Below the pieces are notes generated by a model. The model was not told the DNA's origin, did no database searches, and saw only the letters and a list, made by a program, of their open reading frames with translations. The position numbers and the translations under genes were made by a program. 12,814 bases of DNA from Dysgonamonadaceae bacterium (GTDB lineage Bacteria > Bacteroidota > Bacteroidia > Bacteroidales > Azobacteroidaceae): contig JAISKG010000006.1 in NCBI GenBank assembly GCA_031261015.1, positions 1 through 12,814 of the forward strand. Reading direction: 5' to 3'. Positions 1 through 6,670 of this stretch are shown here, in pieces (within the stretch, counting starts at the first letter, position 1; each line of letters starts with the position of its first letter).

Positions 1-348
1 GGGATTCACAAAATCGCCGGTGCGAGCGGCAGCCAAAGCGCCTTTTTTGTGGAAATTTTCTGCGGCAAATTCGGCCGGAATCATTGTCCCGTCGGAATAA
101 GCCGGGTCTTTTGTGTGAATATCGCCTCCCTGAATCATGAAATCTTTGATCACGCGATGAAACAACACGCTGTCATAAACCTGCTCTTCCACTAATTTTT
201 CAAAATTAGCTTTATGCAGCGGCGTATTGTCGTATAACTTAATTTTCATGTCGCCTAACGTTGTTTGCATCGTGTAAGTCTGTGCATTTGCATTGCTGAT
301 TGTAGCCATAAATAAAAGAGTAAAAAATAAGATGATGTTTGTTTTCAT
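1..348 (-). CDS. Cyclophilin-type peptidyl-prolyl cis-trans isomerase, exported (3' end beyond window)
   Basis: The 116 visible codons read from an ATG at 346-348 to the left edge with no stop, so the C-terminal part is missing. The N-terminus has Lys then a hydrophobic stretch (ILFFTLLFMA) ending in NANA-Q, a plausible Sec signal peptide with cleavage near residue 22, so a periplasmic folding catalyst is inferred. After it come the cyclophilin core TMQTTLGDMKIKLYD, the active-site segment FHRVIKDFMIQGGD (catalytic Arg at residue 65, with Phe, Met and Gln in the usual spacing) and GDFVNP at the edge, where cyclophilins normally continue into the SGSQF motif. The family isomerises Xaa-Pro bonds during protein folding. 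It is transcribed divergently from the YraN gene from its own promoter. The family call is firm; the client proteins are unknown. Confidence 0.95.
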   Translation of the reverse strand, partial: MKTNIILFFTLLFMATISNANAQTYTMQTTLGDMKIKLYDNTPLHKANFEKLVEEQVYDSVLFHRVIKDFMIQGGDIHTKDPAYSDGTMIPAEFAAENFHKKGALAAARTGDFVNP

Positions 349-364
349 TGTAAATTTTTATTTG

Positions 365-395
365 CAAAATTAAGTCCTTCCGTTTGAATTACAAA
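365..395 (-). promoter_or_regulatory. Bacteroides-type promoter of the prolyl isomerase gene
   Basis: On the minus strand, a -33 element TTTG (plus 392-395) is followed after 19 bp by TAATTTTG (plus 365-372), matching the Bacteroides TAnnTTTG -7 consensus. It lies 17 bp upstream of the isomerase ATG, giving a very short AT-rich leader. Its spacer contains the -33 element of the opposing yraN promoter. Confidence 0.75.
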
Positions 396-412
396 GAAAA
401 ATAGTATTTTTG
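383..412 (+). promoter_or_regulatory. Bacteroides-type promoter of the yraN gene
   Basis: TTTG at 383-386 and TATTTTTG at 405-412 are separated by 18 bp, close to the family optimum of about 19. The -7 box ends 15 bp before the ATG at 428. The promoter is back to back with, and physically overlaps, the prolyl isomerase promoter. Confidence 0.7.
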
Positions 413-427
413 TGAAAAATTTTAACT

Positions 428-805
428 ATGGCTCAACACAATGAATTAGGCAAACACGGCGAAAATCTCGCTGTGGATTACCTTCAAAACCGGAATTATC
501 GTATTTTACATCGCAATTGGCGGCGAAGCAGCTACGAATTGGATATTGTAGCTTGTACTGACGAAGAAATCGTGTTCGTTGAAGTAAAAACCCGCTCTTC
601 CGTCATTTATTCTTCCCCCGAAGAAGCTGTTAATAATCAGAAAATCAATCATTTGATTGCCGCAGCAGATTTATATGTCAAAATATTCGACATTGACTTG
701 CCTGCTCGCTTCGATATAATTTCGATCGTAGGGCAAGAACCGAATTTCGATATTGATCATATCGAAGATGCTTTTTATCCGCCGGTGAAGACGTATCGAA
801 AGTAG
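428..805 (+). CDS. YraN/UPF0102 family putative endonuclease
   Basis: This 125-residue protein is about the usual length for the family. It shows the family signature in order: GKHGENLAVDYL (Gly8-Leu19), an NW pair at 30-31, ELD (37-39) and VFVEVKTRSS (49-58). The spacing of Glu37/Asp39 and the Glu52-x-Lys54 pair resembles a PD-(D/E)xK nuclease-like core, and the family has an endonuclease-like (Holliday-junction-resolvase-like) fold. The biological substrate is not established for most members. The ATG at 428 sits directly behind a good promoter and is the natural start. It precedes queD by 65 bp, and queD seems to have its own -7 box, so joint transcription is possible but not required. The family call is strong; nuclease activity is inferred. 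Confidence 0.92.
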   Translation: MAQHNELGKHGENLAVDYLQNRNYRILHRNWRRSSYELDIVACTDEEIVFVEVKTRSSVIYSSPEEAVNNQKINHLIAAADLYVKIFDIDLPARFDIISIVGQEPNFDIDHIEDAFYPPVKTYRK

Positions 806-838
806 GAACAAGCGCAAGTAAAAATTAAAATAATGTTG

Positions 839-846
839 TAACTTTG
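839..846 (+). promoter_or_regulatory. -7 box for the queD-queE-rnz unit
   Basis: TAACTTTG is an exact TAnnTTTG match, identical to the -7 box of the fucosidase gene at 6643-6650. No TTTG lies at the expected -33 distance, so this is a half-site promoter or depends on weaker upstream contacts. Its position argues that translation of queD begins downstream, at 871. Confidence 0.5.
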
Positions 847-870
847 CAAACAGTCAAACTTTCTTGTTTC

Positions 871-1224
871 ATGTACAAAATAAGTAAACAATTCGCTTTT
901 TCGGCTTCCCATGTGTTGAACATGCTGGACAAAAATCATCCATGCGCACGCATGCACGGACATAATTATTTGATAACTGTTCATTTACAATCGGATACTT
1001 TGGATGAATACGGCTTTGTGAAAGATTATAAATCATTGTCGATCGTGAAAAAATTTATTGATGAAACTCTGGATCACAGGCATTTGAACGATGTGATTCC
1101 GGGACATCCGACTTCGGAAAATATCGCTCGTTTTATTTTCAACCGCTTCAAACCGGAATTGCCCGAATTGTATGCCGTCGAAGTCAGCGAAACGCCTCAA
1201 ACTTCTTGTGTCTATGCACCTTAA
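871..1224 (+). CDS. queD: 6-carboxytetrahydropterin synthase QueD
   Basis: QueD converts 7,8-dihydroneopterin triphosphate to 6-carboxy-5,6,7,8-tetrahydropterin, the second step towards preQ0 and queuosine. The 117-residue protein is of normal length. Zinc ligands His14, His29 and His31 lie in FSASH and the C-x3-HGH motif; Cys25 is the catalytic cysteine. The LDHRHLND block (67-74) carries the Asp68/His69 charge-relay pair. PTSENIARFI (80-89) and the Glu107 of VEVSET complete the pterin pocket. The ATG at 871 is chosen because a longer reading from TTG at 844 would start inside the -7 box, and because MYKISKQFAFSASH is the typical N-terminus. The 3' end overlaps queE by 11 bp, suggesting translational coupling. 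The next pathway enzyme directly follows, which supports the QueD assignment over a eukaryote-type pyruvoyl-tetrahydropterin synthase. Confidence 0.95.
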   Translation: MYKISKQFAFSASHVLNMLDKNHPCARMHGHNYLITVHLQSDTLDEYGFVKDYKSLSIVKKFIDETLDHRHLNDVIPGHPTSENIARFIFNRFKPELPELYAVEVSETPQTSCVYAP

Positions 1225-1798
1225 CGTCAAGGAAATATTTTACTCGTTGCAGGGAGAAGGTGGACGACAAGGAGCCGCGTCAATCTTTATTCGCTTGACG
1301 CGCTGCAATTTATCCTGCGATTTTTGCGATACGGATTTTGAAGGCGGTGAACCGATGTCTGTGCAACAAATCCATGCGCGACTGCAAACTTTTCCGTGTC
1401 AATGGATTGTCTGGACCGGCGGCGAACCTACTTTGCAACTCACCGAAGAAATTTTACAATTTTTCCACGATTTAGGTTACCGGCAAGCGATCGAAAGCAA
1501 CGGAAGCCGTCCGTTATCTAAGCTATTGGATTATACGGTAGTTAGCCCGAAAGGAGATGTGGCTTATGCTCGGAAAATTAATCCGCAAGTGGATGAAATT
1601 CGTTTGCCTGTTCAAAAACATCAAGCAATTTCCGAGATGGAATCGTTGCCTGCTGCTCATCATTATTTTTTAAGTCCGGTTTTTTCCGAAGATGAGGTGG
1701 TTACGCAAGCGAATATTGCTCATGCCGTTGAGCAGGTCAAATTAAATCCGCGATGGAGATTGAGCTTACAAATACACAAATTGATCGGAATAGAATAA
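1214..1798 (+). CDS. queE: 7-carboxy-7-deazaguanine synthase QueE (radical SAM)
   Basis: QueE uses S-adenosylmethionine and a [4Fe-4S] cluster to rearrange 6-carboxytetrahydropterin, the QueD product, into 7-carboxy-7-deazaguanine on the way to preQ0. The 194-residue protein has the family opening EIFYSLQGEG (7-16), then the cluster motif C-x3-C-x2-C at Cys31, Cys35 and Cys38 followed by DT, the SAM-binding WTGGEPTLQ (67-75), ESNGSRPL and VSPK. The ATG at 1214, inside the end of queD, gives the standard N-terminus; an in-frame ATG at 1172 would add 14 residues with no family similarity. Its stop codon shares one base with the next start (TAATG at 1796-1800), so coupling to rnz is likely. queC and queF are not in the window. 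Confidence 0.95.
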   Translation: MHLNVKEIFYSLQGEGGRQGAASIFIRLTRCNLSCDFCDTDFEGGEPMSVQQIHARLQTFPCQWIVWTGGEPTLQLTEEILQFFHDLGYRQAIESNGSRPLSKLLDYTVVSPKGDVAYARKINPQVDEIRLPVQKHQAISEMESLPAAHHYFLSPVFSEDEVVTQANIAHAVEQVKLNPRWRLSLQIHKLIGIE

Positions 1799-2712
1799 TG
1801 GAACAATTGGAAATCAATATTTTAGGTTGCGGATCGGCGACTCCTACGACCAAGCATTTTTTGAGTTCGCAGGTTGTCAACTTGTGTGAAAAACTATATA
1901 TGATTGATTGCGGCGAGGGAACTCAATTGCGTTTTCGCGCTCAAAAGTTGAGTTTTAGTCGTTTGAATCATATTTTCCTTTCGCATTTGCATGGCGACCA
2001 TTGCTTGGGTTTGCCCGGCTTGATTTCGACCTTGGGCTTGTTGGGGCGCACTACCGATTTGCATATCTATGCCCAATCGGAAGCCGAAGCGGTTTTCCGT
2101 CCTTTGCTCGATTATTTTTGTCGCGAAAATTCGTATCAAGTGATTTTTCATGCTTTCGATCCGGTTAAGCACGCTTTGATTTTTGAAGATCACTCACTGA
2201 AAGTTTCGACTATTCCCTTGAAACATGGCGTTCCCAGCGCGGGATTTTTATTTGAGGAGCAACCGAAAAGCGCGCATATTCTTCGGGAAATGATTGATTT
2301 TTACCAAATTCCGCTTTCGCAAATCAATGCAATCAAAAATGGAGCCGATTTCATTACGTTAGAAGGTAAAACAATTCAAAATAAGCTACTTACTCGTCCG
2401 GCTGATCCACCTAAGAAATATGCGTATTGTTCAGACACCGCTTATTCCGAAAAAATCATTCCATGGATCGAAGGAATTGATGTTTTGTATCACGAGGCGA
2501 CGTTTTCCGATCGCGATATTGCGCGTGCGAAGGAAACCAACCACTCGTCGGCTCGTCAGGCAGCGTTGATTGCTAAGGCAGCTCAAGTCAAAAAATTAGT
2601 CATCGGCCATTTTTCCGCGCGTTATCCCGACGAAAGTATTTTGTTGCAGGAAGCTCAGGCGATTTTTCCGGCTACTGTGCTGGCGGCTGAGGGGATGCGG
2701 TTGAAGGTTTGA
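1798..2712 (+). CDS. rnz: Ribonuclease Z (tRNA 3' endonuclease)
   Basis: RNase Z is a metallo-beta-lactamase-fold, zinc-dependent endonuclease that removes 3' trailers from tRNA precursors. The 304-residue protein matches the short bacterial form. It starts with the family strand EINILGCGSATPT, then IDCGEGTQLR (36-45), the metal motif HLHGDH (63-68, within LSHLHGDHCLGLPG), SDTAYSE, HEATF, and the late IGHFSARY histidine segment. An ATG at 1753 would give 15 extra residues and lies inside queE; the ATG at 1798, overlapping the queE stop by one base, is preferred because it begins right at the conserved first strand. The gene ends in a 41-bp tail-to-tail overlap with the DUF3857 gene on the other strand. 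Some bacteria also use this enzyme as a general 5'/3' processing RNase, which cannot be judged here. Confidence 0.96.
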   Translation: MEQLEINILGCGSATPTTKHFLSSQVVNLCEKLYMIDCGEGTQLRFRAQKLSFSRLNHIFLSHLHGDHCLGLPGLISTLGLLGRTTDLHIYAQSEAEAVFRPLLDYFCRENSYQVIFHAFDPVKHALIFEDHSLKVSTIPLKHGVPSAGFLFEEQPKSAHILREMIDFYQIPLSQINAIKNGADFITLEGKTIQNKLLTRPADPPKKYAYCSDTAYSEKIIPWIEGIDVLYHEATFSDRDIARAKETNHSSARQAALIAKAAQVKKLVIGHFSARYPDESILLQEAQAIFPATVLAAEGMRLKV

Positions 2713-4579
2713 CAAATCCGATTTTCCCGTTCTGCAAACTTTCGATGCGGTTATAAAACTTCTTCATTTCTTCAAAAGCCGATGCGGGATATTTTCCTTG
2801 TTTGATTTCAAGCGTTTGAATATAAGTCAATTCTCCATCGTTTTCGGTGATTTCCGATTTGAAAGATCCGTATTCCGATTCAAATTCGACAGGCTTGGGC
2901 TTGGCCTCCACAATGTAACCTTCGGGAATTTGGATTGAAATCGTATCAGTTTGATATTTAGTAGATTGCATCACGATATCGTATTTGCGGGATGAGCCGC
3001 TCAACAAGCCCTTCAAGGAAGTGCGCGCCGGATTGATGGGAATCAGCACTCGCGAACCGGTTTGATTGGCGAAATCTTCGCAATCGACTGTAAACCGGAC
3101 GTCTAATTGCGGGCGCTGCTCTAAAATTTCTTTTTTGCGGATGTTGCTGATCTTTGGTTTATGTACTTGCACCAGAGCGGCTAAAGCATCGTTTTCTTCC
3201 TTGGCGTTGGCTCCTTTCAAAGCGTAGAACAAACGTTCAAATTCTCGGTTTTTCAAGAGGGAATGGACTTCCAAATGTCCGTTGCCTTGCTGATCCAATT
3301 GAATATGAACACGATTGATTTCCGCATTTTCGTGCGGCCGGTCTTTGGGCAAAGTGTAGAAAAACGATTTCTCGGCGCCGATCGCCAAAGCATCGTGTCC
3401 TTCCAGACGGCTGATGTAACCAAACGGAAAATCCTGCGAAGTACATTCCAAAAATACCGTGTCCGTTTCCAAAGGAAGCATCACGATAGCATGATTCGCT
3501 TGACTAAAACTTGGAAAATCAGGGAAAAACCGTTTCTTCTGCGAACTGATCACCAGATAATAGGAAGGAATATCCACGACGTCCAGCAGCGACTGCATGT
3601 AATTGGACAGCGCTTTGCAATCGCCGAAACCTGTTTGCGCCACTTCTTCCGCTTTCATCGGTTGCCAGCCGCCGATACCCAATTGAATACTCACGTAATG
3701 CGTATTTTTTTGCATATATTCGTAAAGTAGCTTCGCTTTTTCCCGTTTTCCGGAAACATTTTTTGTCAGTTCCAAGACTTTCTCTTTAGTTGACTGAGGC
3801 AGAGCGTTTCGTCCTTTCAATAATTCGGCTTCCCAGCGGCCGTAAGTTTCCCAAGTGGCCATACTTCCGCAAGCTTTCTCTACGCAGAATTTTTCGGGAG
3901 CAATGTAAACGATAGGAAACAAATCGTTGGGCGCATGATCTTCGTAAGAAATTGCTTCCACATGATTTAGCTTCCAAGTGTAACTATTGGCGGCTGTATT
4001 TTTTTCCGGTTGAATATCGGTTCCTTGATTTTTGTAACGAACGATTTGGCCGGCAGGCGCTTGCAAGATGTATTCTGCATTTTCGAGAGCGACATGGTAA
4101 CTGGGAACCGGATCGAAAGATGGATAAAATAAAATTCCGTTTTTGAATTTTACTTCAAATTCATATTTGACTGTGTAAGGATAAGTCGGCGCATGATATT
4201 GGTAGAAAGTCTTTTTGTCGTTGGTCGCCAGATTGGACGACCAGGCCATTGTGGTCAAATCTTTTTTTCCAATTTTTTTAATGGATTTTCCCGTTGCATC
4301 AAACACTTCGCCGGAAAAATTTTTCAATTCCGTAAAGTCGCCTTCCGAAACAATCCAGTTGGAAAAAGATTTTCCTTTTTCGTTTAAAATGGTAATGACA
4401 TACTTGACTTTATAGATCCCTGTATATTCATCCTGTTGTGTGAAAGATTCGGACGATTCGCGGACAACCGCTTGCGCCTCTTTTTTCAAATCTTCCGGAA
4501 TGGCGCTTACCGGATAATTTTGTCCTTTAGCAGAAGAAAAAATATAAAGGATACCGATGAAAATAAAAAATCTCTTCAT
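2672..4579 (-). CDS. Exported DUF3857/transglutaminase-like protein with intact catalytic triad
   Basis: The 635-residue protein begins with Lys-Arg and a hydrophobic stretch ending ...SSAKGQ, a likely signal peptide, so it probably acts in the periplasm or on the surface. An N-terminal DUF3857-type beta-rich domain (about 45-215) is followed by a transglutaminase-like core. The segment GFGDCKALSNYMQ supplies the cysteine (Cys321), ANHAIVM the histidine (His363) and FLECTSQDFPFGY the acidic residue (Glu378). A C-terminal beta-rich segment resembles DUF3858 (about 480-600). Such folds act as transglutaminases or cysteine proteases; the substrate here is unknown. The ATG at 4577-4579 is preferred because reading upstream in frame would enter the previous gene and delay the signal peptide by 75 residues. 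It starts 1 bp after the upstream paralogue stops, so the pair is likely co-translated. Confidence 0.88.
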   Translation of the reverse strand: MKRFFIFIGILYIFSSAKGQNYPVSAIPEDLKKEAQAVVRESSESFTQQDEYTGIYKVKYVITILNEKGKSFSNWIVSEGDFTELKNFSGEVFDATGKSIKKIGKKDLTTMAWSSNLATNDKKTFYQYHAPTYPYTVKYEFEVKFKNGILFYPSFDPVPSYHVALENAEYILQAPAGQIVRYKNQGTDIQPEKNTAANSYTWKLNHVEAISYEDHAPNDLFPIVYIAPEKFCVEKACGSMATWETYGRWEAELLKGRNALPQSTKEKVLELTKNVSGKREKAKLLYEYMQKNTHYVSIQLGIGGWQPMKAEEVAQTGFGDCKALSNYMQSLLDVVDIPSYYLVISSQKKRFFPDFPSFSQANHAIVMLPLETDTVFLECTSQDFPFGYISRLEGHDALAIGAEKSFFYTLPKDRPHENAEINRVHIQLDQQGNGHLEVHSLLKNREFERLFYALKGANAKEENDALAALVQVHKPKISNIRKKEILEQRPQLDVRFTVDCEDFANQTGSRVLIPINPARTSLKGLLSGSSRKYDIVMQSTKYQTDTISIQIPEGYIVEAKPKPVEFESEYGSFKSEITENDGELTYIQTLEIKQGKYPASAFEEMKKFYNRIESLQNGKIGFVKPSTASPQPPAQ

Positions 4580-4580
4580 T

Positions 4581-6557
4581 TTACAATTTCTTAAAAATAA
4601 GCATTTCGTGGCATTTGGCATAGACTTTCGACATGAAATCGCGCACGCCCTCGTAATCGGTCGCCGGAATGACGCAAGTAGCCAATTTGAGGCGATAAGC
4701 GATTTGCACGTTAGTTTCGTTGGCTTGTACCATGTAACTGAACTCCATTTCATTGTTGTCGCCATAGATAAATCGTGCGGATACAGGAGCTTCGTCCAAA
4801 ACATAACCGTTCGGAATAGCGATATTGATATTCATTCTATCATCTTCCGGATAATTAAATTCGATCGGCAGTTTTCTTTCTTCCGATTTGAACGGATTGG
4901 TTTTCATTGTTTCAAACAATAGAGGCGGAAGAGTAATGATTGTTTCGTCGCCTAACAGATTGTTGTTAGATGTAAATTCGTAAGATTCCGTAAAGCCGAA
5001 GGTGGGATTTTTCTTTTCTTCAATCGAATAATTACTGATAACAATATCATTGTTTGTTTCTAATTTTTCAACAAATTCGGCTTCGTCTTTGGCATTTCCG
5101 TAGCGTTGTTTGAAGGAAAAAGCACATTCGCCCACGTAACTTTCGATTTTTTTCCCGGTCAAAACGCCGTCTTCGTTGAAAGAAACAATCAAACTGCTGC
5201 GTTCGGCATTATTTCCTGTTTTGCTTAAGTCAATCCAAGTAAAATTTTTATCATTGATACATAAAGCCTTATCAACCAGACAGTCAACAGGGATTACATT
5301 CAAATCGCAATACGAGCGAGTAGCGTCCATGTAATACACTTTATCGGCTGCTTTTACCTGAACAACAAAATAGTTGAGATTTTCGATGCTTGGATAAGTC
5401 ATGGGAATACGACCACGTGAGCGCAAACTCATCACCACCGGAGAAACGGTATATCCGGCATTTTGCAAGGCGTTGAATAAAATGGCGTTGATTTCGCTGC
5501 TGGTTCCGACACCTTCTTTCAGCGCTTTGGAAACGCTGTTGATGCCTAATGTACTGCGATCGTTCCATTTCACTTTGCTGCGAACCAAATCCAAGATTGC
5601 ACGCAGTTTATCTTCGTCGTTTCCTTCCGAAGCTATGATTCCGGGCAATTCTTCTTTGAATAGTCCTTTGTTTTTCAGCTCTTTACCAAAATTATCGCTG
5701 TCGGATAGACGTTCCGCTATTTTATTCCATGTTTGCGAAAAATCTTTATAATATCTGCCTGCAATACTGATTCTTTGAAGTTCAAAGGAAATACTCGACA
5801 TGAAATCGTTGTAATTCCATACGAAATTTTCATCCTTGAGAGCCGGCAAATCAAAAACTTCGGCGGAAATTTTTTCTCCGGAGCAATTCACTTGACTGCC
5901 GTTCATATTGAAATTCAAATTCGTCGGTTTGACGCTCACGTTGATTGGTTCGTATCCTTTTGTTTCGCGGTTGAACGTAAAATATTCCGGAATTGTAATT
6001 TCAAAATGACTGTATTTGACCGGGATAGAACGTTGAAACTGAAAATCGTTCGGATTTTCATAATGGGGCGATTTCAAAGTATATTTGTATTCGATGACCG
6101 AACCGATTTTGACGGCAGGGAGGGCGAATTTCATTCTTTTTACATAATCCGTCACATCTTCCGTAAAAATGTATTCTTTGGATAATTTGTCCGTCACGAT
6201 TTTCCCGTTTTCCAGGTTATAAGTCGCGCCGTTCAGCCCGTTAATGCTTTCCGATGCGGCCGCTGTGCGGCCTTTATAAAAAAGAATGCTGCCATTGGCA
6301 TAATCCACGCCGTCTTGCGTTAAAATCTTGATCCGAACCGTGTAATCCGTTACGATTTCAAAATCCCGGTTCGCATTGTTGTAATTGTAATACACATCGT
6401 TGTTTTCATAAACAACAAAAGCCGAAGCGGTTGAGTCTTGCGCATAAACCGTCATTTCCAGCAAATCCTGCGGAACGTTTCCGAATTTGAATTTCTCTTG
6501 AGCGACAAGAAATTGGGCGCATAGAATTAAGCCGAAGATTAAGGTGAATTTTTTCAT
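4581..6557 (-). CDS. Exported DUF3857 protein with degenerate transglutaminase-like domain
   Basis: This is a 658-residue paralogue of the downstream protein. It has a clear signal peptide (MKKFTLIFGLILCAQFLVAQ), a DUF3857-like N-terminal half (about 60-260) and a transglutaminase-like core. At the place of the catalytic GDCK it reads GTSSEIN (351-357), so Ser353 replaces the cysteine, and at the histidine position it reads NLNYFVVQ, with Tyr396 instead of His. Only the Asp411 of YYMDATRSY remains. By established logic for this fold it should lack cysteine-dependent catalysis and may bind a ligand or partner; that is inference. Related GTSAEIN-type proteins are, from memory, common in Bacteroidota, so the substitution is probably ancestral and not recent decay: the frame is intact throughout. 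First gene of a two-gene operon behind a good Bacteroides-type promoter. Confidence 0.88.
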   Translation of the reverse strand: MKKFTLIFGLILCAQFLVAQEKFKFGNVPQDLLEMTVYAQDSTASAFVVYENNDVYYNYNNANRDFEIVTDYTVRIKILTQDGVDYANGSILFYKGRTAAASESINGLNGATYNLENGKIVTDKLSKEYIFTEDVTDYVKRMKFALPAVKIGSVIEYKYTLKSPHYENPNDFQFQRSIPVKYSHFEITIPEYFTFNRETKGYEPINVSVKPTNLNFNMNGSQVNCSGEKISAEVFDLPALKDENFVWNYNDFMSSISFELQRISIAGRYYKDFSQTWNKIAERLSDSDNFGKELKNKGLFKEELPGIIASEGNDEDKLRAILDLVRSKVKWNDRSTLGINSVSKALKEGVGTSSEINAILFNALQNAGYTVSPVVMSLRSRGRIPMTYPSIENLNYFVVQVKAADKVYYMDATRSYCDLNVIPVDCLVDKALCINDKNFTWIDLSKTGNNAERSSLIVSFNEDGVLTGKKIESYVGECAFSFKQRYGNAKDEAEFVEKLETNNDIVISNYSIEEKKNPTFGFTESYEFTSNNNLLGDETIITLPPLLFETMKTNPFKSEERKLPIEFNYPEDDRMNINIAIPNGYVLDEAPVSARFIYGDNNEMEFSYMVQANETNVQIAYRLKLATCVIPATDYEGVRDFMSKVYAKCHEMLIFKKL

Positions 6558-6581
6558 AAATTTTATTTTTAATTAAAGGTG

Positions 6582-6613
6582 CAAACGTACAAATAAAAAT
6601 CTATATTAACAAA
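6582..6613 (-). promoter_or_regulatory. Bacteroides-type promoter of the DUF3857 gene pair
   Basis: On the minus strand, TTTG (plus 6610-6613) and TACGTTTG (plus 6582-6589) are 20 bp apart and match the -33/-7 consensus. The -7 box lies 24 bp upstream of the ATG at 6557. It is back to back with the fucosidase promoter. Confidence 0.72.
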
Positions 6614-6619
6614 GAAATG

Positions 6620-6650
6620 ATTGGATTTTCTATAAATAGTCGTAACTTTG
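6620..6650 (+). promoter_or_regulatory. Bacteroides-type promoter of the fucosidase gene
   Basis: An imperfect -33 element ATTG (6620-6623) is followed after 19 bp by a perfect TAACTTTG at 6643-6650. The -7 box ends 20 bp before the ATG at 6671. The leader is AT-rich with no clear Shine-Dalgarno sequence, normal for this phylum. Confidence 0.72.
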
Positions 6651-6670
6651 TCCGAAATACAAATTAAATA

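Noticed and set aside
941..954. Inverted repeat CATGCG-CA-CGCATG in queD
   Set aside because: It encodes the invariant Cys-x3-His-Gly-His region, so codon constraint explains it; the stem is short.
1172..1213. Upstream in-frame ATG extending QueE by 14 residues
   Set aside because: The added residues lie in the queD 3' end and do not resemble QueE; MHLNVKEIFYSLQGEG from 1214 is the family N-terminus.
1753..1797. Upstream in-frame ATG extending RNase Z by 15 residues
   Set aside because: It lies inside queE and precedes the conserved first strand; the ATG at 1798, overlapping the queE stop, is far more natural.
3263..3730. Plus-strand open frame of 155 codons opposite the DUF3857 gene
   Set aside because: It is an antisense shadow with no recognisable motif, promoter or protein-like composition. 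The other antisense frames over 5733-6185, 6731-7303, 7415-7861 and 9262-9717 were rejected for the same reason.
4580..4804. 75-residue N-terminal extension of the downstream DUF3857 protein
   Set aside because: It would be read out of the upstream paralogue's coding region and would bury the signal peptide that begins at 4579.
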